From the NCBI GenBank assembly GCA_012931725.1, contig CM022949.1:2896939-2960938 (forward strand): a DNA stretch of 64,000 bases. Reading direction: 5' to 3'. Both the position numbers and the translations under genes were made by a program. The notes beneath the pieces were generated by a model, which was given only the letters and a program-made list of their open reading frames with translations, had not been told where the DNA came from and did no database searches. This document shows positions 1 through 11,629 of the stretch, one piece after another (the stretch's first letter is position 1; each line of letters opens with the position of its first letter). The stretch comes from Litsea cubeba. Its lineage: Eukaryota > Streptophyta > Magnoliopsida > Laurales > Lauraceae.

Positions 1-1090
1 AATTTTGATTCACCTTTTTGAATCATTGATGCATAAAGGTAGTTAAAGTAGGCCCCACTAGGCCATGCATTTGGGTTTGATTTGATCATTTTTCTTAAAT
101 GCTTTATTAAAGAAAAATCTTGAAAAATGATATAACGCTATCTTTGTCATTTCTCAAAATCTTTTTAGGGAGAGGATTTGATTGGAAAAATTATAAAAAA
201 GTTTTTTTTTTAAACTTTTTTAAAAGATTCAAATCTTCGTATACTTTTTTGAAATTCAGCCCAAACTTTTATACCTTTTTGGAATTCTCCCTTGGAGGCA
301 AATTGTTTTTGTTCAACTAATATGTACGTGCGGAACACCTGAGTGTACGACGGTGGAGTTTTATACTGCCTCAGGGGTTAAGACTTAAATGTGCGTCTCA
401 CACAATCAAAACTCCACACGATTCATTTTCGTTTATAAAATAAATGAAACTCATTCCAATTCAGACAGTTACATCAGCTGATCATACAAGTCCAAATATT
501 TAATCATCTAATTTGATATTTCAAGTTAGAGGCTTCCTCACACTTTCCACTCTAGTTATTTAAATATTTTTAGAGACGTAGCTTTCCCCCACTTTTAAAG
601 AGTTATATATTAATCCTACCATTTATAAATGTAAGTGCTCATATTAACTCCATCATGATTCATGAGCAGTCAATATATTGATGGTTGAGTAGTGTTGGCG
701 TCTAATTAATACACATGACTAGAAATTGACACATTTTGGCCTTAAAGAGAGTAATCTCTTCTGAATCTGTAGCCCAATGTACCAAAGAAAAAGAAAAATC
801 CATCATGAACAAGAAAAAGCACTTTAATTGCAGTGAGCATTGTTCATTGAATTTATTTAAAAACCCATCATTAATTCCAAATAAATAAATTCTATTTGAC
901 CAATCCAAGCAATTTCTTGGTGCACTCCGACTCAAGTGAAATTTAGATGAATGGCGATTCATAAAAAAAGGTTGAAAGTCACGGAGTTGGTTTGTACAAG
1001 CCAAGATGAGGTTAGACACTTAAACTTATTATATTTGGGTTGGACATTGTAAAGATAATCAAATATGAGAAGACAACTCTATAGGGCCAC
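1..1090. other. AT-rich intergenic DNA, no gene seen
   Basis: No open frame here has coding character, and the short frames run through AT-rich low-complexity DNA. A phrase around 683-702 (ggttgagtagtgttggcg) recurs near 14,301-14,322, so a dispersed repeat fragment is likely. Nothing else can be supported. Confidence 0.6.
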
Positions 1091-1094
1091 CCCA

Positions 1095-1275
1095 ATAGGC
1101 CCTATAATTAGTATGAAGGACAAAAAGGTCATCACCTAGCGCGGTCCTGAGAGGCTCCAAACTAGAGACAGACCTAATATTTATCAATTTTGCACAAAGG
1201 CTGCTCGCAGGTCTTGAACCTGTGTTATCACACATGAACCCGAGCCTTTTACCATTGCACTAAAGCAATGATTCT
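1095..1275 (-). repeat. tRNA-derived SINE-like element
   Basis: On the minus strand an A-box-like sequence (TAGTGCAATGG, 1252-1262) is followed by a B-box-like sequence (GGTTCAAGACC, 1210-1220). The starts are 42 bases apart, the spacing of an RNA polymerase III type 2 promoter. The sequence after the B box (GCGAGCAGCCTTTGTGC) resembles the head of Au-type plant SINEs from what I know of that family. No cloverleaf can be folded, so it is not a working tRNA gene. The element ends are approximate and no target duplication was found. Confidence 0.45.
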
Positions 1276-1762
1276 AATAAGTATAAAATATATATTGTAA
1301 ATAGACTGTGATTGAGTTAATTAATGTCTTTTTGACGCGTTTAGGCTTTAAAATTGACCACACCCCTATCTCTCATATAAGATGAGAGATGTTTTTCATA
1401 GGAGCATCTCCCAATAAAGAGAATCAATATATTTATCAATTGCTTGCATGAATGGGCAACTTTGAATGTACAATCTAAAGATGAAAATTAGAAAACTTTA
1501 GATATAAACTTCAACAGATGATATTTTCACCATTATGAATAACCTAAGAAAAAGAAAAAATATAAAATTAATTAAACAATCACACCACGTAAAAGAGAGA
1601 GAGACATAGGTTTATATGGTTCGATAAAACCGCCTTTATCAAGAGAAAGCTTGAGAATCTAGGTTATGAATTAAATTCTAAATATGATCTCTGCTTTCTT
1701 AACAGCGGAGAAAACTCCGATATTATCACCAAAATATCCCATAAACCCAACACATTTTATTA
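1276..1762. other. Intergenic DNA with one MITE fragment
   Basis: About 1360-1412 reads as a short arm of the MITE family also seen at 38,990-39,150 and 42,410-42,580 (shared words such as tctctcatataag and gatgagagatg, and ggagcatctccc at the edge). The rest shows nothing. Confidence 0.4.
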
Positions 1763-2523
1763 GGGGGAGTTCTATTGACATCGCGATTTTTGCTCTTCCC
1801 ACCGCAAAAAAAAAAAAAAAAAAAAAAAATTTTTTCCTAAACCACCCCTTCTCCTCCTCTCCCTCTCCATCTCTCCTCTTCCCTTCCTCTCCCACCCTCC
1901 ACCCTCATCTCCCCCCACCCCTAGTCTCCGCGGGGAGGGAGCCCAGGCCCTTGGCCCGTGGGTCGGCGGGCCGGTCTCCCTCCCCCTCTCCCTCTTTCTT
2001 CCTCCCTCCCCTTCTCGTTTATTTCCCTATTCTCCCTTCCTCTTCTTCCCTCTCCTTCCCTCTCCTACTGTTTTTCTCCCTCCCCCTCCCCCTCCCAGCC
2101 GCTGGCGGGGAGGGAGATCGGGCTGTAGCAAGTGCCGACGGGGAGGGGGAGGGGGAGGGGGAGGGGGAGGGGGAAGAACAGTAGGGGAGGGAAGGAGAGG
2201 GAAGAAGAGGATGGGAGAAGAGGGAAAGAAAAGAGAAGGGGAGGGAGGAAGGAAGAGGGAGAGGGGGAGGGAGACCGGCCAGCCGCCGGGGCTTCCGCCA
2301 CGAGCTGCCGACCGGGGCTCCCTCCCCGCCAGAGACTGGGAAGGGGGGAGATGAGGGAAGAGGGTGGAGGGTGGGAGAGGAAGGGAAGAGGAGGGAGGGA
2401 GAGGGAGAGAGAGATGGAGGAGGAGGAGGGAGGAGAGGGGAGGGGTAGTTTAAAAAAAATAATATTTTTTATCTTTTAATATGGTGCGAAGAGAAAAAAT
2501 CGAGATGCCAATAAAACTCGCCC
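1763..2523. mobile_element. Inverted-repeat element with pyrimidine/purine-rich arms
   Basis: The two ends are inverted copies over about 40 bases. The left end reads GGGGGAGTTCTATTGACATC; the right end, on the other strand, reads GGGCGAGTTTTATTGGCATC. Inside lies a poly(A) tract (about 1806-1829), a long C/T-rich arm, a GC-rich segment around 1930-1980 and a reverse-complementary G/A-rich arm to 2448. The whole block can fold back on itself. No convincing target duplication flanks it, so the superfamily is undetermined. Long frames read through it are low-complexity Pro/Ser or Gly/Glu/Arg strings and are not genes. Confidence 0.6.
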
Positions 2524-3380
2524 ATATTTGGCTTCATGACTTATGATCCATATACAGAAAGAGCATCTTCGTAACGCCGTGTGCAAGACGCGTACGACGG
2601 GCCGAGTTTCCTTTTCCAAAACAAGTCAATGAGACGACGGCATGTGTACCTCTTTTCCTCGTTCTGACTTGGAATCTTCGCCTTCAATTGCTTTCATGAT
2701 TTGTGTTTGTGTCGTATCCTATAAAATCCTGAAATCTTCAAATCATTCATCAGTCGTCGGCACGTGGAACAGCCACAGCGGGAAATACGGGTTTCACTTT
2801 CTCCTCTAGATTTGAAGTCATCTAGATCTCTCTGTTTTCGAATGTCTGGGGTCCACAAACTCATGATCCAAACCATTGATCTGATCAGAAATGAGTCCGG
2901 AGTTAAATAAGTAAGGCAAGTGCTACTTTTGATGATTGAGTTAGACACTTAGACCACTTGACTCGAAGGCTTGGTCTAGAATCTAGATTGGTTCAAAGGG
3001 TGATGTAATTGGGTCCGATCATGGGATGATAAAGGGCAGGACCAAATACTAAATTGAAAAGAATGACTTGCTAAAACTGGCAGGTCAAATTGGACGGGGA
3101 GTGTCATTTGGTCAGGTGGTAACCAGACAGGCTTTTGCTGGCAACTGGGGTGGGAGGTAACTGGCCCGGTTTGTATTGGGGATGGGAGTAGGCTATGTAT
3201 TTGTTTATTAGCTGATGAAGGATGGGAGACTAGTAGGAGTACTTGTTTCATGCACCTCATAGGTCGGTGATTCCAAACATTGATACGGGCATAAGGATTT
3301 AAATATTGGTGTATACATATAGGGGTGCGTACCACGGATTATGGGAAGAATGGGATGGAAATATCCATGTATATAGGGTC
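2524..3380. other. Intergenic DNA, no gene seen
   Basis: Short frames on both strands overlap each other and show no recognisable domain. Confidence 0.5.
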
Positions 3381-3848
3381 CACATTAGCAATGTTAATGG
3401 GTCTCTAATTTTCTTTTTATCCGGAACTTCCGATACTTTAGAAATCAAGTTTAGATATTTATTTAGGTCCCAAAAAGTAAACGGGTCCGGGTCCAATTCC
3501 ACCTTCGTTCCAACTCCATGGGCATCGGACCCGACATTTTACCTCATTTTTCAAGAATCCATCATGAAAACTAGGGCCCACATTAGGGATGTAAATGGGT
3601 CCTCGATTTACATCTCCAATTACTCGAAAATTCTGACACTTAAAAAATCGGGTTTGAATTTTTATTTAGGTCTCAAAAGGTAAACGAGTTCGGGCCCAAT
3701 TCCACCTGGTTCCAACCTCGTGGACTTGGGGCTCAACATATTACCTCAATTTTCAAGAATTCATCCTAAAAATTTAGGTATTTTTCATATTATTCTCTAT
3801 CTAGACCGAGATCTGGACTCGAACCCGTCCCATATACGGAATCGATTC

Positions 3849-4742
3849 TGTGTGGGAGATTCTCAAAGCTTTAGGATTATACTAATCACGGCTATAAGAT
3901 GGGACTAAGCATTCTCACGTGTCGTCTACATGGCACCCAGACTCACCTCGGCTACCGAGATAGAGGCATCGGCCGAAACCAGACAGACTCTGACCGCTAG
4001 CGCCGAACTCGGCTACCAGGGGCCCACTTCGGCTGAGGAGCTTGACCTCAGCCAAAAGAGCTGAGGACCCCGACCAAAAGGGCCGGGACGAAAGCCGAAG
4101 CAAAGAAGAGTCCCCACTCGCGCCCTACGCCTGCCACGTCATTAGATACATGGCGGAATAGGGGCGCGAGCCAGTGGAACAGATGCGACATCAGCCGTCC
4201 ACAATCTTCACCAGATCGCTGACGGAGCGGCACCCAGCGGCTGTAGCCAAATCAGGGCGATGCCCGAGGGTGGATCCGATGGGACCTCAACCGCCAAAGG
4301 CGTCCAACATGATCTGGCCCTATGACATGCATTAAATGCAATGTGGGCTGATCCGACTGGCATTAAATGCAATGTTGGCTGAAGTGGACCGCATTTATGA
4401 CTTTGTGGGCTGATAAGGACTTTCCTATCAAATCATGGGACCCACTCCCAAATATTATCCAAAATATCTTCCAGAGTTCTCTATAAATAGAACTCCATTC
4501 CACATGTAAGGTACGCAACCCATATCTGAGAGTCGTTACTCTGCCTCTCTTCTTCCTCTCCTTCCTTTGTTCCAGTTCACTTACTGACTTAGGCATCCGA
4601 GAGCCTTGCGCCGCCCAGGCCAGGGTCCTCTGACTGTTTCTTCTTCCCTTTCAGGTCCTGAGGCAGCAAATCATCTTCTTCTACTTGGATAAGTCCAATC
4701 AGGCACCCCTGTTATTGTGAGTCATAGTTTTCTGCACTTACA
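3849..4742 (+). mobile_element. Solo LTR of a Tat-lineage Ty3/gypsy element
   Basis: The LTR starts TGTGTGGGAGATTC, ends ACTTACA, and is flanked by the perfect 5-bp target duplication GATTC (3844-3848 and 4743-4747). It aligns end to end, in opposite orientation, with the 3' LTR at 52,959-53,867. A TATA box (CTATAAATAG, 4481-4490) marks the U3/R region. No internal element sequence is attached, so it is the product of recombination between the two LTRs of a full element. It sits inside a hAT element, which must be older. Confidence 0.92.
4481..4490 (+). promoter_or_regulatory. TATA box of the solo LTR
   Basis: CTATAAATAG lies at the position equivalent to the TATA box of the related LTR at 53,212-53,223. 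It is the presumed RNA polymerase II promoter of the former element. Confidence 0.55.
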
Positions 4743-4834
4743 GATTCCGGTTCCATCTTTTCATTAACGATTTTGGTTTCGGATCCACCATGGATCTGGA
4801 CGAGAACCTACCCATTTACATTCCTATCCCACAT

Positions 4835-6099
4835 ATCAAATGTTAGCTCGAAAGGATGTCTCTAACCCCTTAATTTGTGACACACAAGTTTAGCAGTTTT
4901 ATATAAAAAGTTGGCTCTCGATCCAATGGTCAAATCTATTCGGATTAGTGTGAAAACTCAGGGATTGGTGACTATTAGGGGGTGTGTGTCATTTTGATGA
5001 ATCATAAGGTGGGTGTGGATTGAGCACATGACCAGAAGCTTAAATTGAAGGTGGAACCCACTCTTGAACTAAAATCGAACAATATATCATTAAAGTAGAT
5101 GGGGATTCAAGATGAGGGGTTTCAATTATCATCATGTGGGCCCCAAATTGCAGAGCTACATTCGATGGTACTAAAGTTAGGAGTTGATATTGATTGATAT
5201 AGACTCAAATTTGATTTTCTTTGTTAAATTACTGTATATATTATAAAGCTGTCAGCTCAGTTTTAATTTTGAACTCTTAACTTCAGTTTTGATTTTACGC
5301 GAAGCCTGCACAATTTTTGTTGACATTGGAGCCCACTATCAACTAAGAAAAACGATGGGCCTTATATCAGATTTGATATAAGTGAGACTAGCGTTGATAA
5401 AATTATATGCTTGTAAAGATTTGATCTAACCTCTCAATTAAAACTTTTAAAAAGCCACTTTACCCAAATGGGCCGTGGCGGGGCTGGGATATCCAATCCC
5501 GTCCACAATATTCGGCGGATATGCAGGAAGTTGTCCGATCTCGACCCTAAATTGAATGGGCCTTCATTAAATCCCATCTTGTACGGGCCCGAGTAGAGCC
5601 GAGGCTGGGCAAGGGCTTAGCACAATCTTGAATATAAGATAAACATTATCTAATTATTCATATACTGTCACCAAACACCGAGTGTGAACCGGACTTTAAA
5701 CCCTCATTTTTTTCGGTCTTGGGACCAACAATGCAATGAAACAGGCTACATGGATGAGTTATTTTTATTTTTATTTTTTGCCGGTGACATAATAGAAAAT
5801 AAGAAAATCAATAAAAATTAACAGAAATCAGCCAAATATCCTATGTGGGTCAAGTAATGTCTAAAAGAACTCCGCAGAAATCATTTTTCTTTTAATATGT
5901 CTAAAAGATCATTTAGTGTGCTCCCATCATTTTATGAATCATCGTCACTGGTTGGTTCATGACTGAACCAATCTTAGACATAACTTGATGCTTCTATTAT
6001 ATTTGATTTCAAAGAAGTCACATGTGGCTCAAGTACCCACCCTCCAATGCTAAATGTCGAGCACTCTTAAGCAACTTTGGACACAGAAATAGCTAAATA
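4835..6099. other. Intergenic DNA with an eroded repeat
   Basis: 5455-5630 is rich in GGGC/GCCC words (gggcccgagtagagccgagg) typical of the hAT-type MITE better preserved at 12,920-13,255. Its ends are lost. No gene is seen. Confidence 0.4.
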
Positions 6100-6239
6100 C
6101 TAGCAAAACCCCGTGGATAACCACGAAACCACCAAATGCACAGACCGATATGAATTATTTTTAATAAATTTAATAATTAGTAAACTTGTGAGTCCTTTTT
6201 TTTGTTGCTAATTTGATCTTTATGTTTTTTTCCAAATGT

Positions 6240-8930
6240 TTTGTTCTTTAGGTGATGCATGAATTGATTAAGAAAGATCAAATAATCATATACCTAATAA
6301 ATTGACCTGATATATTTAAGTGGGACCAAGATGAATGGGTCCATCATCTCTATTCTAACCGTTCATAAAATCATATGATGCGGGCTGGGACCCATTAATT
6401 GATTGATAAAGACCAAATGATCATAGACCTCTCAAATTGACCAAACCTAACCTATTTAAGTGGAACCCCCAAGATGAATGGGGTCCACCATCTATATTCT
6501 AATCGCCCATAAAACCATATTATGCGGGATGGGACCCATGAATTGATTAAGAAAGATCAAAGGATCAAATGATCGTAGACCTAACAAATTGACCTAATAT
6601 ATTTAAGTGGGACCCAGATCCATGGGGTCCACCATCTTTATTCTAACCTTTTATAAAATCAAATGTTGCGGGCCGGAACCCATTAATTGATTGATAAAGA
6701 AATGATCATGACCTCTCAAATTGACCAAACCTAGCCTACTTAAGTGGGACCCCCAAGATGAATGGGGTCTACCATCTATATTCTAACCGTCCATAAAACC
6801 ATATGATGCGGGCTGGGACCCATGAATTGCTTGATAAAGATCAAATGATCAAATGATCATAGACCTCACAAATTGACCAAACCTAACCTATTTAAGTGGA
6901 ACCCCCCAGATGAATGGGGTCAACCATCTCTATTCTAACCGTCCATAAAACCATATTATGCGGGATGGGACCCATGAATTGATTAAGAAAGATCAAAGGA
7001 TCAAATGATCGCAGACTTAACAAATTGACCAAATATTTTAAGTGGGACCCAGATGAATGGGGTCCACCATCTTTATTCTAACCGTCTATAAAATCAAATG
7101 ATGCGGGCCGGGACCCATGAATTGATTGATAAAGATCAAATGATCATAGACCTCTCAAATTGACCAAACCCGACCTATTTAAGTGGACCCCCCAAGATGA
7201 ATGGGGTCCACCATCTATATTCTAACCGCCCATGAAATAATCTGATGCGGGCTGGGACCTATGAATTGCTTGATAATGATCAAAGTATTAAATGATCATA
7301 GACCTCACAAATTGACCAAACCTAACCTATTTAAGTGGAACCCCCTGAATGAATGGGGTCCACCATCTTTATTCTAACCGTCCATAAAATCATATTATGC
7401 GGGATGGGACTCATGAATTGATTTAAAAAGATTAAAGGATCAAATGATCGCAGACCTAACAAATTGATCAAATATGTTTAAGTGACACCCGGATGAATGG
7501 GGTCCACCATCTCTATCCTAACCGTCCATAAAATCATATGATGCGGGCTGGGACCCATGAATTGATTGATAAAGTTCAAATGATCATAGACCTCATAAAT
7601 TGACAAAACCTAATTTATTTAAGTGGGACCTTAAAGATGAATGGAGTCCACCATCTATATTCTAACCGTTCATAAAACCATATGATGCGGGCTGGGACCC
7701 ATGAATTGCTTGATAAAGGTCAAAGGATCGAATGATCATAGACCTCACAAATTGACCAAACCTAACCTATTTAAGTGAAACCCCCCAAATGAATGGGGTC
7801 CACCATCTCTATTTTAACCATCTCTATTCTAACCGTCCATAAAACCATATTATGCGGGTTGGGACTCATGAATTGATTAAGAAAGATCAAAGGATCAAAT
7901 TATCATAGACCTAACAAATTGAACAAATATTTTTAAGTGGGACCCAGATGAATGGGGTTCACCATTTTTATTCTAACCATCTACAAAATCAAATGATACG
8001 GGCCGGGACCCATGAATTGATTGATAAAGATCAAAAGATCAAATGATCATAGACCTCTCAAATTGACCAAACCTGACCTATTTAAGTGGGACCCCCAAGA
8101 TGAATGGGGTCCACCATCTATATTCTAACCGTCCATGAAATAATCTGATGCGGGCGGGGACCCGTGAATTGCTTGATAATGATCAAAGTATTAAATGATC
8201 ATATAGACCTCACAAATTGACAAAACCTAACCTATTTAAGTGGAACCCCCCAGATGAATGGGGTCCACCATCTTTATTCTCTAACCGTCCATAAAACCAT
8301 ATTATGCGGGATGGGACCCATGAATTGATTTAAAAAGATTAAATGATCAAATGATCGTAGACCTAACAAATTGATCAAATATGTTTAAGTGAGATCCAGA
8401 TGAATGGTGTCCACCATCTCTATTCTAACCGTCCATAAAATCATATGATGCAGGCCGGGACCCATGAATTGATTGATAAAGTTCAAATGATCATAGACCT
8501 CATAAATTGACCAAACCTAACTTATTTAAATGGGACCCCAAAGATGAATGGAGTCCACCATCTATATTCTAACCGTTCATAAAATCATATGATGCGGGCT
8601 GGGACCCATGAATTGCTTGATAAAGGTCAAATGGTTAAATGATCATAGACCTCACAAATTGACCAAACCTAACCTATTTAAGTGAAACCACCCCAAATGA
8701 ATGGGGTCCACCATCTCTATTTTAACCATCTCTATTCTAACCGTCCATAAAATCATATTATGCGGGATGGGACCCATGAATTGATTAAGGAATATCAAAG
8801 GATCAAATGATCATAGACCTAACAAATTGACCAAATATTTTTAAGTGGGACCCAGATGAATGGGGTAAAATCAAATGATGCGGGCTGGGACCCATGAATT
8901 GATTGATATAAATTTAGCACATCTGGTGTG
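6240..8930 (+). repeat. ~145-bp satellite array with trimer and hexamer order
   Basis: About 18 diverged copies of a unit with the core words GGGACCCATGAATTG, GATCATAGACC and GAATGGGGTCCACCATCT. Unit types alternate by the sequence after the core: gattgat, gcttgat, gattaag/gatttaa. This gives a trimer of about 430-455 bp (gattgat units near 6675, 7102, 7550, 8007, 8459, 8889). The third member alternates gattaag (6966, 7862, 8769) and gatttaa (7407, 8304), giving a hexamer of about 900 bp. No protein is encoded. Confidence 0.85.
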
Positions 8931-9421
8931 TTGGCTTATTTAGGGATCTCATGGAGAGATTTTAGGCTTTTGAGTGGAAGATGATTTTTATGGAGAGATT
9001 TTAGGTATTTTGAGTGTGTAATAGATATAGAGATTTTAGGGATAAGGGCAACTCCGGAAATAAATGGGGTCACCATCTCTATTTTAACCATCTCTATTCT
9101 ATCCGTCCATAAAATCAAATTATGCGAGATGAGACCCATGAATTGATTAAGAAATATCAAATGATCAAATAATCATAGACCTAACAAATTGACCAAATAT
9201 TTTTAAGTGGGACCCAGATGAATGGGGTAAAATCAAATGATGCGGGCTGGGACCCATGAATTGATTGATATAAATTTAGCACATCTGGTGTGTTGGCTTA
9301 TTTAGGGATCTCATGGAGAGATTTTAGGCTTTTGAGTAGAAGATGATTCTTGATGGAGAGATTTTAGGTATTTTGAGTGTGTAATAGATATAGAGATTTT
9401 AGGGATAAGGGCAACTCCGGA
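8698..9421 (+). repeat. 362-bp tandem duplication inside the Helitron
   Basis: Two nearly identical copies (about 8698-9059 and 9060-9421) each contain the last satellite units followed by the unique words ttggcttatttagggatctc and gggcaactccggaaat. The short minus-strand open frame over the junction has no coding support. Confidence 0.75.
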
Positions 9422-9499
9422 AATAACATTGCAAAAAATTTGAGGTTGTGCCACATGTCATTACGTGAGGAAGTGTATACATCCCTTTAGTAATACAGA

Positions 9500-11629
9500 T
9501 TGTGAGCCATATGAGATAAAATAGGATACTTAGCTGATTCAATTTCCACCATTCTATATATATATATATATATATTGGGAAACTATATATTGTGTCATCC
9601 TCTTTTGCAGAAAATAACAATCTAATTTCATTTTTTTTTCTATAACTGCCTAATTAGTAATTTATTCTCTATACCTAAAAAAAAAATAGAATGAGCATTT
9701 CCATGTTCATCATCGCCAGCCTTTCTTTTAGATTGTCTGCTAGCGCATCATTTTTATCTATCGTCTAATTACTATCTTTAGCACCAAATTTCATATGATA
9801 GTTTTGGTAAGTTTATTAAAATGAGTAATATGTACTTATAGGTTGGTTGGGCATGTTCTGCCCATTCCCAGTCCTATTTTGGCCGGACTTTAAAACCATT
9901 GTCCAAGCTCAACTTGTCGGGCTCAAAATTCTTTTTTAAAAGCCTTGTGTTTTCAGGCTTGAGACGGGCCGAACTAGGTCGAATATTCATTTTAACGGGC
10001 TCAATTGACAGGCCTACTAATATGTCACATAAAAATTTAACATAAAAATCTCTTAAAAAGAGAATAAAGAATAGTTAGAATTCATATCACGACTACTATA
10101 GGGAAATATGCTCCATATCATTTGTACGTCTTCTTATATGAAACCCTATTAATACATATTTATGTTTATTTTCTTTAGTTGATCAAGACATATGACCTGA
10201 TTTTATTATGAGTGGTTTTTTTTTTTTCGATGGAGTTGTCTTTATATTTAATTATCTTCCTATTTTTTACTTTTTAATAATTGATCATATCTATATTTTA
10301 ATATTTTCATTTTTGCTCTTTTTGTGTGTTTCAATCATGTTTTAAAGAAATCAATCTAAAGGCAGGGGTACATGAACTGAGTTGAAAACAAAATTTCGCT
10401 GGTGGGTCTTCCGATACATACTATAAGTTTTAGGCATATGTAGTAACTTACATGAAGAAAATGATTTCCATGGTTCTAAGAGGGCGCTAGAGGCTAAGTG
10501 ACGTTTCTATTTTATTTTATTTTATTTTATTTTTGAATAAGTAGTCTCAGAGCCGCTCACACACACATTCAACCAAGACCCTTACCATCGGCACTATAGT
10601 AAGGGATTGATCACTGATTGTTTGTGTGAAAGGGACGTGTGGAAGGGAGGTGCCTCACCAACTGAGCTGCCCGTTGATTGGCTTAGATGGTGTGACCATT
10701 AATTATCACATGTGACTCACATATAGATATGTATATATATATATATATATAACACATATTTTCAATATATTAGATTAGTATTTGATTTTATATAATGATG
10801 TGTAATATTAATTTATACTCTACTTTTAATTCGAGAAAAGCTGTGACAAGGCCCAAATTGGGACCATTGAACCCAGGGCTGGGTTGTCTTTATTGGACTT
10901 CTTGTAACAACGTCCAAGTTGGGTCCATTGAACAGGGGCTGGGATGTCTTTATTGGACTTTGTAAGGTCCTAGTCCACATATGAATACAAAAACATGATT
11001 AAGGTGTATGTGTCTGGGACCAACATAGACCCATCCCGACCCGCCCCTTTTACATCCTTAGGTGGATCCCAATTCAAAGAAGAGGGAGCACAGCTGTGAT
11101 AGGAAGCTGATAAATCTAGCCGGGCCCCATGACATATTGAAAATGAGATTTTGTAACATTTGAAGCTAAATGAGTCTTCCAACTTCCACGTGAAATCAAC
11201 TGGGTTAACATTTGCTTCAAGCCCAGTTGGATTTTCGCCTTTTGAAACTATACTTCAAAACATCCTCCATTGTTTTTACAATCATGGAACTATTAAACCT
11301 CTATTGAAATAGGGAACCCAAGACACAAATCATAACCCAACCCGAATTTCATACAGGTTTCAAAATCTAGGCTATGCACCCAGACCCAGGACCAGCCCCA
11401 GAAAAGTCTAAACAAAAATCTCACATTTGATTGAATCAATCATCTGGGCTGAGGTCTGGGCTGGCCCAAATTGCACCATAGACCCAAACTGGGTCTTGGG
11501 ATAGTCCCAAGGATATCTACAAACCAATCCAAGCCAATCATCAAGAGGAAGCCACACTCAACATGCCATATGGACAAAAAATCAATCAATTCTATCTTAA
11601 AAAATAATAATCAATCTCAAGAGGATGAA
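9500..11629. other. Intergenic DNA with simple repeats
   Basis: Contains (TA)n at about 9555-9575 and 10,731-10,750. An eroded GGGC-rich hAT MITE lies around 9848-10,020. A diverged SINE-like segment lies around 10,540-10,680 (minus-strand GCAGCTCAGTTGG resembles an A box; the B box is poor). A ~65-bp tandem duplication lies at about 10,848-10,967 (the phrase gtctttattggactt occurs twice). No gene is seen. Confidence 0.5.

Larger units (their letters stand above)
3584..4826. mobile_element. Non-autonomous hAT element interrupted by a solo LTR
   Basis: The left terminus TAGGGATGTAAATGGGT (3584) and the right terminus, read on the minus strand as TAGGAATGTAAATGGGT (ending 4826), are inverted repeats of hAT type. 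They are flanked by an 8-bp near-duplication (GCCCACAT at 3576-3583, TCCCACAT at 4827-4834). The interior matches the element at 26,279-26,653 in reverse orientation, including the Asn/Pro-free spacer around the poly-purine stretch. It is split by the solo LTR at 3849-4742. A second, partial copy of the left end lies directly upstream (3389-3575, preceded by GTCCACAT), so the terminus is tandemly duplicated. Confidence 0.75.
6100..9499 (-). mobile_element. Non-autonomous Helitron filled with a satellite array
   Basis: Reading on the minus strand, the 5' end is TCTGTATTACTAAAGG at 9499, preceded by host A. The 3' end is a 5-bp-stem hairpin (CGTGG, TTAT, CCACG), eight bases, then CTAG at 6100, followed by host T. 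These are the canonical Helitron features: TC start, hairpin just before CTAG, insertion between A and T, no target duplication. No RepHel protein is encoded. The interior is a ~145-bp repeat array plus a 362-bp tandem duplication near the 5' end. A related 5' end begins the Helitron at 17,298, and an identical type of 3' end closes 19,734-23,197. Confidence 0.8.

Noticed and set aside
1671..2479. Several open frames of 74-166 codons on both strands
   Set aside because: They are read through poly(A), C/T-rich and G/A-rich low-complexity DNA and give only Pro/Ser or Gly/Glu/Arg strings.
6240..8930. Regularly spaced repeats that could suggest a CRISPR array
   Set aside because: The whole ~145-bp unit is repeated with no unique spacers, the context is a plant Helitron, and no cas genes occur.
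10540..10680. Possible second SINE or tRNA gene
   Set aside because: Only an A-box-like word is convincing. The B box is poor, the spacing is too long and no cloverleaf forms.
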